64,000 nucleotides of DNA from Arsenophonus sp046530735 (GCA_046530735.1 JBHEQV010000005.1:1-64000), one strand, 5' to 3'. Positions 1-10,553 are shown, counted from the first letter of the stretch. Numbers and translations are program-made. The notes: a model not told the origin generated them from the sequence alone.

Positions 1-835
1 TGCGCACCAAAGAATATATTTGCCATTGTATTTTAAAATTAAAGACACCATCTCCCATAACAACCCCTTAGGAAGATATGATTAAGCCACGTCCTTCTAG
101 GCAATTCAGAAGTTTGTTCTAATGAGGTTCTCAACTCTAGATAAGCATCTTCGAGTGCAATGAGCTTTCCTAACATCCCCTACATACAGTTATGTGGATA
201 ATAAGTGGCAGGCAAGAAAAATTTCTTTTTTGATAAGAAGGCATATATCATTTTCCTAGAAAAATAAAAACAACGTATATCGCTTAAATAATGCAGCCTA
301 TCCCAATGCCTGTTACTTTTGAAGGCATTGCTGTTTCAGTCTCCTGATGATACTTGTAGATAACCTCATAAAATTATAGGTAGATATGACTACACAGGTA
401 TAAACAGGCATGATAGCAACTCTTCAATATTTTTCTACGCTTCAGATAAGAAAATAAAGAGCTGTTGAAACATATTTTGTTATCGCTGCGATACTTGCAA
501 ACCTTCGGCACTTTAATCTTAATATTGCTAATACCAATCTTATTTTCTTCGCTACAGCAAATAACAATTACAGACAAGGCATGAACACGTCTATCAATAA
601 AGGCGGCGTTAAGAATGTGTTATTTTCAGAATGGCTTCGAGAAACCGCCTTAACAACGGTGCTATCAGATATTTTCACACAATTACAAAATTAGTTCATG
701 TGATGGATCAGAGACAATATCTGATTTTGCGGATAGCTTGTATGGTAGACTTTTTCATGACATATTATCTCTCTATCTCGTAATCATTCATAAAATTAAT
801 TAGCAGAATACAGCAGAATATACGAAAAATTTCAT
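1..835 (-). mobile_element. Dead IS256-family (Mutator-type) element, cut by window edge
   Basis: On the minus strand, broken frames read like an IS256-type transposase. The stretch around 374-577 gives 'GISNIKIKVPKV' and 'ICFNSSLFSYLKR', the N-terminal part of such transposases. The stretch near 90-210 gives 'GKLIALEDAYLELRTSLEQ', the 'KELIALEDGYRES' part of the DDE domain. The 5' end lies near 835 and the 3' end is beyond the window. Stops and frameshifts are frequent, so it cannot make a transposase. Related copies are at 2890-3590, 20810-22200, 24680-26050, 31240-31700 and 37420-38720. Boundaries are approximate. Confidence 0.7.
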
Positions 836-839
836 ATAG

Positions 840-1230
840 CAGAAATGAGTATAACTCCACCAGGGGATCCAAACCCTGCAGATATTAAAAACTGAAGAAG
901 GATCGAGAAGAACAACTGGTATTCTATGCTTTGCCGTTCAGCGCACTGCCATCAATAAGAACAATGAAGCTGATTTCAATCGGCTTTTGCGACATAAGTT
1001 GGCTATTAAGTTGAGATACGAACCACTATATGGTTAAAGAAAGCAAGCTTTTTAATGCTATTTAAGTTGTGGTTTTTCAACGCCATCTAGTCAAAAAATT
1101 AGAACTGGTTAAAGCAATTTATAGTTTTACTGAACTCTGGTATGTAAATAATATCCAATTTAAGGATGGAAATAGATTTATGAAGCATCAGATAAAAGCG
1201 TAGCCTGATCGCTATACACTAAATTTAGTA
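840..1230 (+). mobile_element. IS256-type element, 3' fragment in opposite orientation
   Basis: This matches the 3' part of the plus-strand IS256-type copies: the stretch with 'gatcgagaag' and 'aataagaacaatgaa' recurs near 25690-25770, and the end near 1170-1225 resembles 22140-22190. It points away from the fragment at 1-835, so the two are pieces of different copies or of one copy broken by an inversion. No open frame remains. Confidence 0.6.
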
Positions 1231-1426
1231 ATCATTTGAATTTTTATTAAAAAATGCAATTTTTATAAATTTCTTTTAAAGAATAATTTTAATATTTTAC
1301 TATTATATAGTATATTAAATCTAGGTTTACTATCTTAAATTTTAACTTTATTTATAAAAATGATTCCTATCAATCAAATAATACTCATAATCTAACAAGA
1401 CTAATTTGTTAAAAAAAGGAATTGAG

Positions 1427-2725
1427 ATGTTATTGCAATTAAAGTGGGTAATAAAATGGTTTATTACTTCGTTATTTTGTTTGATTTTAGTTCTTAGTTG
1501 CAATAATAAAAAAAATATAAATGAACAAAAAACTGCGATTAAACCAGATATACCAGCAGTACGTGGTGTATGGTTATCGACCGTATCTCGGCTTGATTGG
1601 CCTTCTCTTTCATCAGTTAACCTTGATTCAGAAAAGCTTAGAATTGAAGTACAGAAAAAAGAGCTAACAGATAAATTGGATAATTTGGTAAAGGTAGGTA
1701 TTAATACTATTTTTTTTCAGGTGAAACCTGATTCTACAGCACTTTACCGTTCTCATATTCTTCCTTGGTCTGACGTGCTTACTAGTGTAATTGGTAAAGA
1801 TCCAGGTTATGATCCGTTAACGTTTATTATTGCTGAAGCACATAAAAGAAATTTAAAAATACATGCTTGGTTAAATCCTTATCGCGTTTCAATGGATATG
1901 AAACCAGAAACAATTGCCTCACTGCAAAAAACCATTTCTTCTACACTTTCCAGCGTTTACGTTTTACATAAAGATTGGATACGGACTGCCTATGATCGGT
2001 TTGTGCTTGATCCAGGCTTACCAGAAGTTCGTAACTGGATCATCAGTATTATTACTGAATTGATTAAAAACTATAATATCGATGGAATACATTTTGATGA
2101 TTATTTTTATTATGAAACTCCTTCATCCAAACTCAATGATGATACAACATTTCAACAATATGGTCATGGCTTTTTAGATAAAGGGAGTTGGAGAAGAAAT
2201 AATATATTCTTGTTGATTCAAGAAGTTTCTTCAACAATTCGTTCGTTAAAATCCACTATTGAATTTGGTATTAGTCCTGGCGGTGTTTGGCGAAATATTT
2301 CAGATGATCCACTAGGTTCTAATACTAAAGCTGATGGATCTACTTATGACAAAGCCTATGCCGATACCAGATTATGGATAAAGGAAGGTTTATTAGATTA
2401 CATAGCCCCGCAGATTTATTGGCCTTTTGCCCGAAAAATTGCGAAATATGATATAATTGCAAAATGGTGGGCTGATGTAGTGAGATCGACTAATACTAAA
2501 TTATATATTGGAGTGGCATTATATAAAATTGGAGTGGCATCTCAAGCTGAACCTGATTGGTCTCTTAACGGCGGTGTCCCAGAGCTAAAAAAACAACTGG
2601 ATCTTAATGATCAATTGCCTGAAATAAAAGGCGTAATCCTATTTAGAGAGGGACTTCTTCAACTTTCGCAAACAGAAGAGGCAGTAAAATATCTCAGATC
2701 TCGTTGGCATAGATCAGTGCAATAA
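1427..2725 (+). CDS. digH: Lipoprotein glycosyl hydrolase, DigH/YddW type
   Basis: In E. coli, DigH (YddW) is an outer-membrane lipoprotein that cuts glycan strands of peptidoglycan stripped of stem peptides, which accumulate at the septum. Reading from ATG 1427 gives 432 aa, close to the 439 aa of E. coli. I prefer this start to the upstream in-frame TTG at 1406 because a good ribosome-binding site (aagga) lies just before it and it gives a clean signal peptide. Residues 1-24 form a basic and hydrophobic signal ending in a lipobox (V-L-S-C), with Cys25 as the lipid-modified residue. The GH10-like TIM-barrel motifs are present: 'RGVWLSTV' near the start of the mature protein, 'KIHAWLNPYR', and the acidic 'DGIHFDDYFY' at about residues 219-228. 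The gene stands alone between IS remnants and is followed by a strong terminator, so it is probably a single transcription unit. Its survival among debris suggests it is still needed for cell division or wall turnover (inference). Confidence 0.88.
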   Translation: MLLQLKWVIKWFITSLFCLILVLSCNNKKNINEQKTAIKPDIPAVRGVWLSTVSRLDWPSLSSVNLDSEKLRIEVQKKELTDKLDNLVKVGINTIFFQVKPDSTALYRSHILPWSDVLTSVIGKDPGYDPLTFIIAEAHKRNLKIHAWLNPYRVSMDMKPETIASLQKTISSTLSSVYVLHKDWIRTAYDRFVLDPGLPEVRNWIISIITELIKNYNIDGIHFDDYFYYETPSSKLNDDTTFQQYGHGFLDKGSWRRNNIFLLIQEVSSTIRSLKSTIEFGISPGGVWRNISDDPLGSNTKADGSTYDKAYADTRLWIKEGLLDYIAPQIYWPFARKIAKYDIIAKWWADVVRSTNTKLYIGVALYKIGVASQAEPDWSLNGGVPELKKQLDLNDQLPEIKGVILFREGLLQLSQTEEAVKYLRSRWHRSVQ

Positions 2726-2746
2726 AGTTACTTACAATCTGTTTTT

Positions 2747-2778
2747 AAAAAAACATCCTTAATACTGGGTGTTTTTTT
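2747..2778 (+). terminator. Rho-independent terminator of digH
   Basis: A 12-bp stem (aaaaaaacatcc paired with gggtgttttttt, one G-U pair) encloses an 8-nt loop and ends in a run of seven T. It starts 21 bases after the digH stop codon. This is the clearest intrinsic terminator in the window. The A-run on the other arm could let it work in both directions. Confidence 0.88.
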
Positions 2779-2889
2779 ATTAGTTATCAATAATTTTTAC
2801 TTATTAAAATGATAGTGTTAAAAGAATGACAAGGAGTTATTAGCAAATCTGGTATATGTTAGTCTGGCTAGATTTCACTCTGATGCTTT

Positions 2890-3590
2890 ATGTATCTGCT
2901 CTTCATTCATTATAAATAAAATATTTTACCACTAGGATCACAAATAGGGTAAATTCCATTAATCAGTTCTAGCTTTTTAAGCAGACTTGTAGTAGCTACT
3001 ATAGCATTGGAAGGGTTATTTTTCTTGAACTATAGCACTTTACACATCGACTTCGTAGTCTTAAGCTTCACTGTCACAAAAGCTGATATTTAAATTAGAT
3101 TCGTCGCTCTTACGGACGCCCGATAATTCATTGAGAGAAAAGCATAGAATGCTAGCAGTTTTTTTATTACTCTCTAACATTTCTCATCGCTGCAGAGATA
3201 CTTATTCTGGAAACCTTGTCAACAAAAATATCAAGGAGTTTATTAGAGGCATCACGATTTTTTGGTAATCAAACCTCTCCTAAAGCTCAAGTTTAACTTT
3301 CGATGCTGAATACCTTTAGGATACAAAAGGTAGCGCATGAGCTTTGTATACCAAACAGCGTTGATGCTGCGCACCCAAGGAATATCTTTGCCATTGCATT
3401 ATAATACTAAAGGCACCATATTCCCTAACACCCCATTAGGAAGATATGATTGAGCCACGTCCCCTTTACAGCCCATTCAGAAGTTCGTCCTAATGGAGCT
3501 TCTCACTCTCGATAAGCATCTCTTAGCGATAATAATTCCTTCCTTTACGTCCAATATGTAGTGGCACTGATAATAAACTTTTATCTTCTT
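2890..3590 (-). mobile_element. Dead IS256-type element, 3' part
   Basis: The stretch 3360-3550 repeats the stretch 1-180 with many substitutions, for example 'aggaagatatgatt' followed by 'gccacgtcc' and 'gataagcatct' in both. The left part (2930-3250) matches 37440-37760. It is truncated at about 3590, where an IS1595-type fragment begins. No open frame remains. Confidence 0.65.
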
Positions 3591-4150
3591 CCCTCCCTGC
3601 GCATTTTATACCTTTCTTATGTGAAAGATAACGGTTCTCTTTAAAAGCTTCATGGAAAATATTTCGTTGATTTCAATTAAGAAAAGAAGCAAGAGATCGC
3701 CATCTAAACGCTAGTTTAAAAATTAATACCTGTTTATTTTGCTGACTATTATAAATCCAAGATATTCAACATACATCGCAAATAACTAAAGCATTTATCC
3801 TTATGAGTATTTTCGCTAAAAGATTTTTATTAAAATTATTAAATGTTTTCCTACAATCAAGGATTGTATAACAAATATCACTATAACTTTAATAAATGGC
3901 CATAGAGCAGGGATAAAACATGTTTACTTTGATAATATAGGTTAGGATAAAGTGGAATAAGTTACTTCAATGTATGAATTGATATTATTCGATAGATGCT
4001 TATCTAAGCAATTAATGAGATGCAGATTTATGTTTGTAAAAAGTAAGGAAAAATCTCTTTGATCTATATAATTGCTTGTTTTTTCATGGCAACTTCTATA
4101 GGGAAACCCCTTATACTGTATAAAAGATTTTGTACAAAAACAATTTTTCC
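3590..4150 (-). mobile_element. Dead IS1595-type element, 5' half
   Basis: The reverse complement corresponds to the 5' half of the plus-strand copies at 18940 and 47035 (the region of the 'KDKWFSYL' and 'SLTLRE' motifs). It resembles 34230-34800 in the same orientation. The outer end near 4100-4140 carries the short palindrome seen at the left end of the other copies of this family. Confidence 0.6.
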
Positions 4151-4505
4151 AACATATCCATAGATAAACAGTTACTTTGATGGTTAAAGCCGCGAGGAAT
4201 AAAGGCTATTAAAAAAATTCAACTGCATATAATGATTGAGTTTACAAACATTCCTAATGAACATTAAATTAACTATTCAAGAATTAATACCTCTATAGTA
4301 ACAGATACTATAACCGATCCTATTATAAGTCAGTTACATAAATTAAATATGATGGACAGAATATTTATCTGTTTTACGGTTAGAGATCAGATATGGGCAT
4401 ATCAACAGGCCTTTACTGCCGTTTATTAAAAATAATATAAAAGCTAAATAGCTTTATCTAAAAATCACCCATCTAAGTTATAAGTTTTTGTTTTACTATT
4501 TAAAA
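4151..4505. other. Gene-free stretch downstream of gyrB
   Basis: AT-rich sequence between an IS1595-type end and the gyrB stop codon. I see no open frame, no recognisable gene remnant and no strong terminator hairpin in it. Confidence 0.5.
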
Positions 4506-6923
4506 TTAAATGTCTATATTTTCTGCTTTTAATCCATTTTCTTCAATAAAAGCTCTACGTGGCTCAACCGCATCACCCATTAGTATGGTAAACAGTTGGT
4601 CAGTTGCAATGGCATCTTTAACGGTTATACGCATCATAGATCTAGTATCTGGGTTCATTGTTGTTTCCCATAATTGATCTGGATTCATTTCGCCTAATCC
4701 TTTGTAGCGTTGCACTATCATGCCACGACGTGATTCTTTTGATAACCAGCTCAATGCATCTTCAAAGGAAGAAATAGTCTGGCGACGATCCCCTCTTTCC
4801 ACATACGCACCATCCTCAATCAGGCCTCCTAATAGGAGCCCAATTTTATTAATACTGGCATATTCAATACCATGAATAAAATCAAAATCTAGATTATAAT
4901 CGGTATCAACACCATGGGTTCTAATATGTAGAACCGGTTCAAATAATTTACGTTCAGGATTTTCATTAATATTATAACTATAAGTGCTACCATGTTCTTT
5001 ACTATCACCTAGACGATTAACTAGCATATTGATCCAGTTTTCTACTTTTAATTTATCTTTTAAATCATCCCCTACCAATGTAGGCTGATAAATAAGATTA
5101 TTTAATAAAGTAAGTGGATAGACACGTTTTAAACGTTTAATAATTTTCTGAGCAGTATTATACTCAATGATTAATTTCTCCAATGACTCACCTTTTAATG
5201 GTGGTGCATTAGGGTTAGTATACAGTGCAGCATTGTCTAATGCAATTGAAATTAAATATTCGTTCATGGCCTCATCATCTTTAATATATTGTTCTTGCTT
5301 ACCTTTTTTCACCTTATATAAAGGTGGCTGAGCGATGTAGACATGATCTCGCTCGATAATTTCTGGCATTTGACGATAAAAGAAAGTTAATAACAATGTC
5401 CTAATATGGGAGCCGTCGACATCGGCATCTGTCATGATAATAATGCTATGATAACGTAATTTATCAGGATCATATTCATCGCGACCAATGCCACATCCTA
5501 AAGCCGTTATTAACGTAATGACTTCCTGAGAAGAGAGCATTTTATCGAAACGAGCTTTTTCAACATTAAGAATTTTACCTTTTAAAGGTAAAATTGCCTG
5601 ATTTTTTCGGTTACGTCCCTGTTTGGCAGAGCCGCCTGCGGAATCACCTTCCACTAAATAAAGTTCAGATAAAGCCGGATCACGCTCCTGGCAGTCAGCT
5701 AATTTACCGGGTAGACCTGCTAAATCAAGAGCACCTTTACGGCGAGTAATTTCTCGCGCTTTACGGGCTGCCTCGCGAACACGGGCGGCGTTAATAATTT
5801 TGCTAATAACAATTTTCGCATCATTAGGATTCTCTAATAAATATTCAAGTAGTTTCTCATTCATTAATGTTTCAACAACGGTTTTTACTTCGGAAGAAAC
5901 TAGCTTGTCTTTTGTTTGTGAAGAAAATTTTGGATTGGGAATTTTAACTGAAACAACAGCAATTAAACCTTCACGGGCATCATCACCAGTAGCGCTAACT
6001 TTAGATTTTTTCTGATAACCTTCTTTATCCATGTAACTATTCAAGGTACGTGTCATAGCGGTACGGAAACCAATCAAATGAGTTCCTCCATCTCGTTGAG
6101 GAATATTATTGGTGAAACAATAAACATTTTCCTGGAAACCATCATTCCATTGCATGGATATTTCTACATTAATACCCTCTTTTTCCGCAGAAAAATAGAA
6201 AACACTTGGATGAATTAGAGTTTTATTCCTGCTTAAGTATTCTAGAAAAGCTTTTATTCCACCTTCATAATGAAAATGATCTTCTTTATTATCACGTTTA
6301 TCGATTAAACGAATGGATATTCCGGAATTGAGAAAAGAGAGCTCACGTAGCCGTTTTGCCAAAATATTATATTCAAATTCGGTAATAGTTTTAAATATTT
6401 CTAAACTTGGCCAAAAACGAATATAAGTTCCTCGCTCATCATCAGTTTCTTTGACAATCGTTAAAGGTGCTTGTGGAACACCTAATTTGTAAATCTGTTC
6501 ATGGACTTTCCCCTCACGACGGATCTCTAACTCTAATTTTTCTGATAAAGCATTAACAACAGAAATACCTACCCCATGCAAGCCACCAGATACCTTATAA
6601 GAATTATCGTCAAATTTTCCGCCAGCATGGAGAACTGTCATTATAACTTCTGCGGCAGATATACCTTCTTCTTCATGAATATCGGTTGGAATACCTCGAC
6701 CATTATCGAGAACAGAAATGGAGTTATCGGTATGTATAGTTACGATAATATCGGTACAATATCCTGCTAAACCTTCGTCGATAGCGTTGTCGACAACTTC
6801 GAAAACCATATGATGAAGTCCTGTACCATCATCGGTATCACCGATATACATGCCTGGACGCTTACGCACCGCATCTAGTCCTTTTAATACTTTAATACTT
6901 GATGAGTTATATGTATTCGACAT
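4506..6923 (-). CDS. gyrB: DNA gyrase subunit B
   Basis: GyrB is the ATPase subunit of gyrase, which with GyrA introduces negative supercoils. From ATG 6923 the protein is 805 aa (E. coli 804). An in-frame ATG lies two codons upstream (6929), but the E. coli protein also begins MSN, and the GAG of the ribosome-binding site sits at good distance only from 6923. Visible motifs: the GHKL ATP-binding residues in 'EVVDNAIDEGLAGYC' and 'LDNGRGIPTDIH', 'GGLHGVGISVVNA', the TOPRIM acidic residues in 'EGDSAGGSAKQGRNRKNQ' (about residue 425) and 'DADVDGSHIRTL' (about 500), and 'QRYKGLGEMN' near the C-terminus. It is the last gene of the dnaA-dnaN-recF-gyrB block; recF in front of it is dead. Intact, and surely essential. 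Confidence 0.98.
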   Translation of the reverse strand: MSNTYNSSSIKVLKGLDAVRKRPGMYIGDTDDGTGLHHMVFEVVDNAIDEGLAGYCTDIIVTIHTDNSISVLDNGRGIPTDIHEEEGISAAEVIMTVLHAGGKFDDNSYKVSGGLHGVGISVVNALSEKLELEIRREGKVHEQIYKLGVPQAPLTIVKETDDERGTYIRFWPSLEIFKTITEFEYNILAKRLRELSFLNSGISIRLIDKRDNKEDHFHYEGGIKAFLEYLSRNKTLIHPSVFYFSAEKEGINVEISMQWNDGFQENVYCFTNNIPQRDGGTHLIGFRTAMTRTLNSYMDKEGYQKKSKVSATGDDAREGLIAVVSVKIPNPKFSSQTKDKLVSSEVKTVVETLMNEKLLEYLLENPNDAKIVISKIINAARVREAARKAREITRRKGALDLAGLPGKLADCQERDPALSELYLVEGDSAGGSAKQGRNRKNQAILPLKGKILNVEKARFDKMLSSQEVITLITALGCGIGRDEYDPDKLRYHSIIIMTDADVDGSHIRTLLLTFFYRQMPEIIERDHVYIAQPPLYKVKKGKQEQYIKDDEAMNEYLISIALDNAALYTNPNAPPLKGESLEKLIIEYNTAQKIIKRLKRVYPLTLLNNLIYQPTLVGDDLKDKLKVENWINMLVNRLGDSKEHGSTYSYNINENPERKLFEPVLHIRTHGVDTDYNLDFDFIHGIEYASINKIGLLLGGLIEDGAYVERGDRRQTISSFEDALSWLSKESRRGMIVQRYKGLGEMNPDQLWETTMNPDTRSMMRITVKDAIATDQLFTILMGDAVEPRRAFIEENGLKAENIDI

Positions 6924-6954
6924 TAACATTTCTCGCTAATTTCTGATCTTATAG

Positions 6955-8060
6955 TTAAGTTTCTATTTTGCCATGTTTTACGAAAAAAAACCTGCTATTT
7001 TCATCTAATATAGCTTTAACTTAGACTATGATAATTCGCACTAACAAAGACCTGAGCTTACGTTGTTTTAAACCGTTTGACTAATAATTAATGATGGTAA
7101 TTATGAAGAATCAGAAGCGAAATCATCTAAATAGATATAAGGATCGTTGTCCATTCTGTCGAGTAAAATATTCACCTTCTCCTAATTATTAATGTACGCA
7201 TTAATAATTTTAACTACCTGCTATGGGGATAAGGATTACTTCAACAGCAATTTCTTCTACACGGATCCGTAAAGTCAGCTTCGTGGTCTCTATACATATA
7301 GTAAGCACTTGATCATGTTAAAATTATTTAACTAAAATATCTGAATAATTAGTTTCTTTATCTCATTTCTCGTTAAAATGAGATAGTAAGTAAAATTCAA
7401 ATAAAGGGAGTGTTTACAGGTATTTTCAATATCTTTCGTAATACCTGGAATATAACTAGCGCACTATTTACTTATTTTTTGACCAGAGGGATCCAATTTT
7501 ATAATCTCAATGAACTCATTATAACTTATTACTTTGACCTAATACTGAATTAGATTACTTTAAATAGCTGATTTAACTAAAGTAGGAGCAAAAAACTGAG
7601 TTTCATTATGAAAACATTCTAATTAAGAAAGGTTGGTAATATCTAGAGATATATACCATTTAATTATAGTAAAACCTAAAGAGTTATTAGTTGCATTGAT
7701 AATAATTTAAGCTAATTCAGATTTTTATACCACACTATTATCAATATGAACTTTACTTTCATCGTTATGATTTTTACTTAGTTAGTTCAGAAATCAGTTG
7801 ACATGATTCTGGCTCTAAAGAAACAAGACGATCATATAAATACAATTATCTTATTGATGACAGAATAATACGTACTGCTTTGAATGTTACGAAAAGCTTA
7901 TCGTATAATAATGTATAGATCGTTTTAAGAATAGTTGTTTTTGCTACTATTTTTCCCATAAAAAAATTAAAACTAGTTGCTAATGGTGTATCCTAACTTT
8001 CTGTATTATAAAATTACGAAAATCTCAAATAATTAAACGCGAAAAGGATTATAGAATATA
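6955..8060 (-). pseudogene. recF: recF pseudogene
   Basis: RecF is an ABC-type ATPase that helps load RecA at single-strand gaps. The 1.1-kb gap between dnaN and gyrB has the size and position of recF (about 360 codons). Reading the minus strand just after dnaN gives 'RLII*DFRNF', matching the recF start 'RLLIKDFRNIE' but with an in-frame stop. Further on, 'TILKTIYTLLYDKLFVTFK' matches the stretch 'TSVLEAIYTLGHGRAFRSL' after the Walker A motif. The Walker A motif itself (GANGSGKT in the family) is destroyed; only a K-T remains. No long open frame survives. Ends are approximate. Confidence 0.9.
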
Positions 8061-8062
8061 TA

Positions 8063-9163
8063 TTACAGACGTATTGGCATAACAACATAAACTGCTACAT
8101 TACTAGCTACATTTTCGATTTGTACGCTTGAACTTGAATCAGTCAACAACAAATTAACCTGTTCACATTTTAATGTATTTAATATATCGAGAATATAATT
8201 AACATTAAAACTAATTTCTATCATCTCGCTTTTATAATTAACATCAATAATTTCTTCTGATTCTTCCTGTTCTGGATTGTTTGCAGTAATTTTAAGTTGA
8301 TTTTTGCTTATATAAAGATGTACACCGCGAAATTTTTCATTTGATAAAATAGCTGCGCGTAAAAATGCTTGTTTTAATTTGTTACAATCCGCAGTCAATG
8401 TCTTATCTGGATTTTTTGGTAAAACACGGCGGTAATCAGGAAAAAGGCCATCAACAAGTTTTGAAGTGAAAATAAAATCACCAATATGAGCTCGTATATT
8501 ATTATTACCAATTTGTAACTTAAGTAATTTGTCCTTACTATCTAGTAATCGCATAAATTCTACTACTCCTTTGCGAGGAACAATCACTGAATAAGTTGGT
8601 AAATCCTTATTAATATTAAGTGAACAAATCGCTAACCGATGGCCATCGGTAGCGACAGTGCGTAATTCTTTACCTTCAGTTTCAAATAGCATGCCGTTAA
8701 GATAATAACGTACATCTTGGTGCGCCATTGAAAACTGAGTAGCTTCAATTAAACGTTTTAACGTTATTTGAGGGAGTTCAAATTCAATTTCACTTTGCCA
8801 ATCGTCTAGATTTGGAAAATGAGCAGCAGGAAGAGTTAAAAGCGAAAAACGGCTACGGCCAGAATACACTAGTAGACGTTCTCCTTCAAGAGTAACTTTG
8901 ATTTCTGATCTATCAGATAATCCGCGACAGATATCGTAAAATTTACGTGCAGGTACCGTAATTGAACCATCTTCACTCGGTTGTGTTAGTGTCACCTTTG
9001 CAACTATTTCTACTTCTAGATCAGTACCTGTTAATGAAAGTGTTTTTTCACTGACTTGCAGTAATAAATTACCTAAGATAGGTAATCTAGGCCGTACAAC
9101 AAATGTGCTACTAACTTGTTGCAGTGGTTTAAGTAATTGTTCACGTTCAATAGTAAATTTCAT
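8063..9163 (-). CDS. dnaN: DNA polymerase III sliding clamp (beta)
   Basis: The beta clamp is a ring-shaped dimer that holds DNA polymerase III on the template. The length is 366 aa, as in E. coli. The start 'MKFTIEREQLLKPLQQVS' and the end 'YVVMPIRL' are the conserved termini; the C-terminal MPIRL forms part of the pocket that binds clamp-interacting proteins. The gene starts 4 bases after the dnaA stop codon with no clear ribosome-binding site of its own, which suggests translational coupling to dnaA. In relatives recF follows immediately; here it is a pseudogene. Confidence 0.98.
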   Translation of the reverse strand: MKFTIEREQLLKPLQQVSSTFVVRPRLPILGNLLLQVSEKTLSLTGTDLEVEIVAKVTLTQPSEDGSITVPARKFYDICRGLSDRSEIKVTLEGERLLVYSGRSRFSLLTLPAAHFPNLDDWQSEIEFELPQITLKRLIEATQFSMAHQDVRYYLNGMLFETEGKELRTVATDGHRLAICSLNINKDLPTYSVIVPRKGVVEFMRLLDSKDKLLKLQIGNNNIRAHIGDFIFTSKLVDGLFPDYRRVLPKNPDKTLTADCNKLKQAFLRAAILSNEKFRGVHLYISKNQLKITANNPEQEESEEIIDVNYKSEMIEISFNVNYILDILNTLKCEQVNLLLTDSSSSVQIENVASNVAVYVVMPIRL

Positions 9164-9167
9164 AGCA

Positions 9168-10553
9168 TTATGATGCTAATGTTCTGATTAAATTAGAAAA
9201 ATCCTCTTTGATATCGTGACTTTCTTCCCGTAATTGCTCAATTTTTCTGCAAGCATGGAGTACGGTTGTATGATCTCGTCCACCAAAGGCATCCCCAATT
9301 TCTGGCAAACTATGGTTTGTCAGCTCCTTTGCTAATGCCATTGCAATTTGTCTTGGACGTGCTACAGAACGGAAGCGGCGTTTGGATAACAAGTCAGCAA
9401 CTTTAATTTTATAATATTCAGCAACTATTTTTTGAATATTATCAATAGTGACAAGTTTCTCTTGTAATGCTAGTAGATCGCGTAGTGCTTCACGAACAAA
9501 ATCAATGGTAATCACACGACCAGTAAAATTAGCATTAGCAATAACCCGATTCAATGCCCCTTCTAATTCTCGAACATTTGATCGTAAGCGCTTGGCAATA
9601 AAGAAAGCAACTTCATCAGGTAATTGTATCTGATTTTCGTCTGCTTTTTTCATCAGAATAGCAACACGTGTTTCTAATTCTGGTGGTTCAATCGCAACCG
9701 TCAATCCCCAACCAAAACGAGATTTTAGTCGATCTTCAACTCCATTAATTTCTTTAGGATAACGATCTGAAGTCAGAATGATTTGCTGGTTACCTTCAAG
9801 TAACGCATTAAAGGTATGAAAAAATTCTTCTTGAGAACGCTCTTTATTAGCAAAAAACTGAATGTCATCAATTAATAATGCATCTACCGAGCGATAATAA
9901 CGTTTAAAATCTTCAATTGCATTATTTTGTAATGCTTTTACCATATCTTGAACAAAACGCTCAGAATGCATATAAACTACTTTTGCATTTGATTTATGCA
10001 CCATGATGTTATTACCAACTGCATGAAGCAAGTGAGTTTTACCTAATCCCGTGCCACCATAAAGAAAAAGTGGATTATAAGCTCCACCAGGATTATCTGC
10101 TACTTGGCTAGCAGCAGCTCGAGCAAGTTGATTTGATTTACCTTCGACAAAGTTATTGAAAGTATGCTTAGAATTCACATTTGAACGATAGGCGATTTTA
10201 GCTTGAACTTGTGTATTATCCCAACTATGGTGTATTGTTGAATTTATTGGTGTCGAAATAGTTTTATTTGCTGCGATATTCGTCAAAGCTCCACTTTGTG
10301 CTATTTGTGGTTTATTACCCACTTCAAATTTCAATGCAGGTACATCAGAACCACAAAAATCACTCAATAATTGATTAATATTATTAATGTATTTATCTCT
10401 TACCCAATCTAATACAAACCGATTAGGAGCATAGAGTGCTAATGTATTATCACTCAATTCTGCCTGGAGAGGGCGTATCCACATACTGAATTCTGTGGCA
10501 GGTAACTCATTCTGCAATCGAGCAAGACATTGCTGCCAAAGTGAAAATAACAC
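9168..10553 (-). CDS. dnaA: Chromosomal replication initiator DnaA
   Basis: DnaA is the AAA+ protein that binds DnaA boxes, opens oriC and loads the DnaB helicase. It starts at GTG 10553, as dnaA does in E. coli, preceded by a GGGGAG-type ribosome-binding site. 461 aa (E. coli 467). Domain I begins 'LWQQCLARLQNELPATEFS'. A variable linker lies at about 85-130. The AAA+ domain has Walker A GGTGLGKT (166-173) and Walker B 'LLIDDIQF' (226-233). The C-terminal DNA-binding helix has the signature 'GGRDHTTVLHA' (424-434). First gene of the minus-strand operon with dnaN. A dead IS481-type element separates it from divergent rpmH. I saw no cluster of DnaA boxes beside it, so oriC need not be here. 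Confidence 0.98.
   Translation of the reverse strand: MLFSLWQQCLARLQNELPATEFSMWIRPLQAELSDNTLALYAPNRFVLDWVRDKYINNINQLLSDFCGSDVPALKFEVGNKPQIAQSGALTNIAANKTISTPINSTIHHSWDNTQVQAKIAYRSNVNSKHTFNNFVEGKSNQLARAAASQVADNPGGAYNPLFLYGGTGLGKTHLLHAVGNNIMVHKSNAKVVYMHSERFVQDMVKALQNNAIEDFKRYYRSVDALLIDDIQFFANKERSQEEFFHTFNALLEGNQQIILTSDRYPKEINGVEDRLKSRFGWGLTVAIEPPELETRVAILMKKADENQIQLPDEVAFFIAKRLRSNVRELEGALNRVIANANFTGRVITIDFVREALRDLLALQEKLVTIDNIQKIVAEYYKIKVADLLSKRRFRSVARPRQIAMALAKELTNHSLPEIGDAFGGRDHTTVLHACRKIEQLREESHDIKEDFSNLIRTLAS

Noticed and set aside
193..201. Perfect DnaA box (tgtggataa)
   Set aside because: A single copy inside a dead IS256-type gene, far from dnaA and without neighbouring boxes; chance match rather than an origin.
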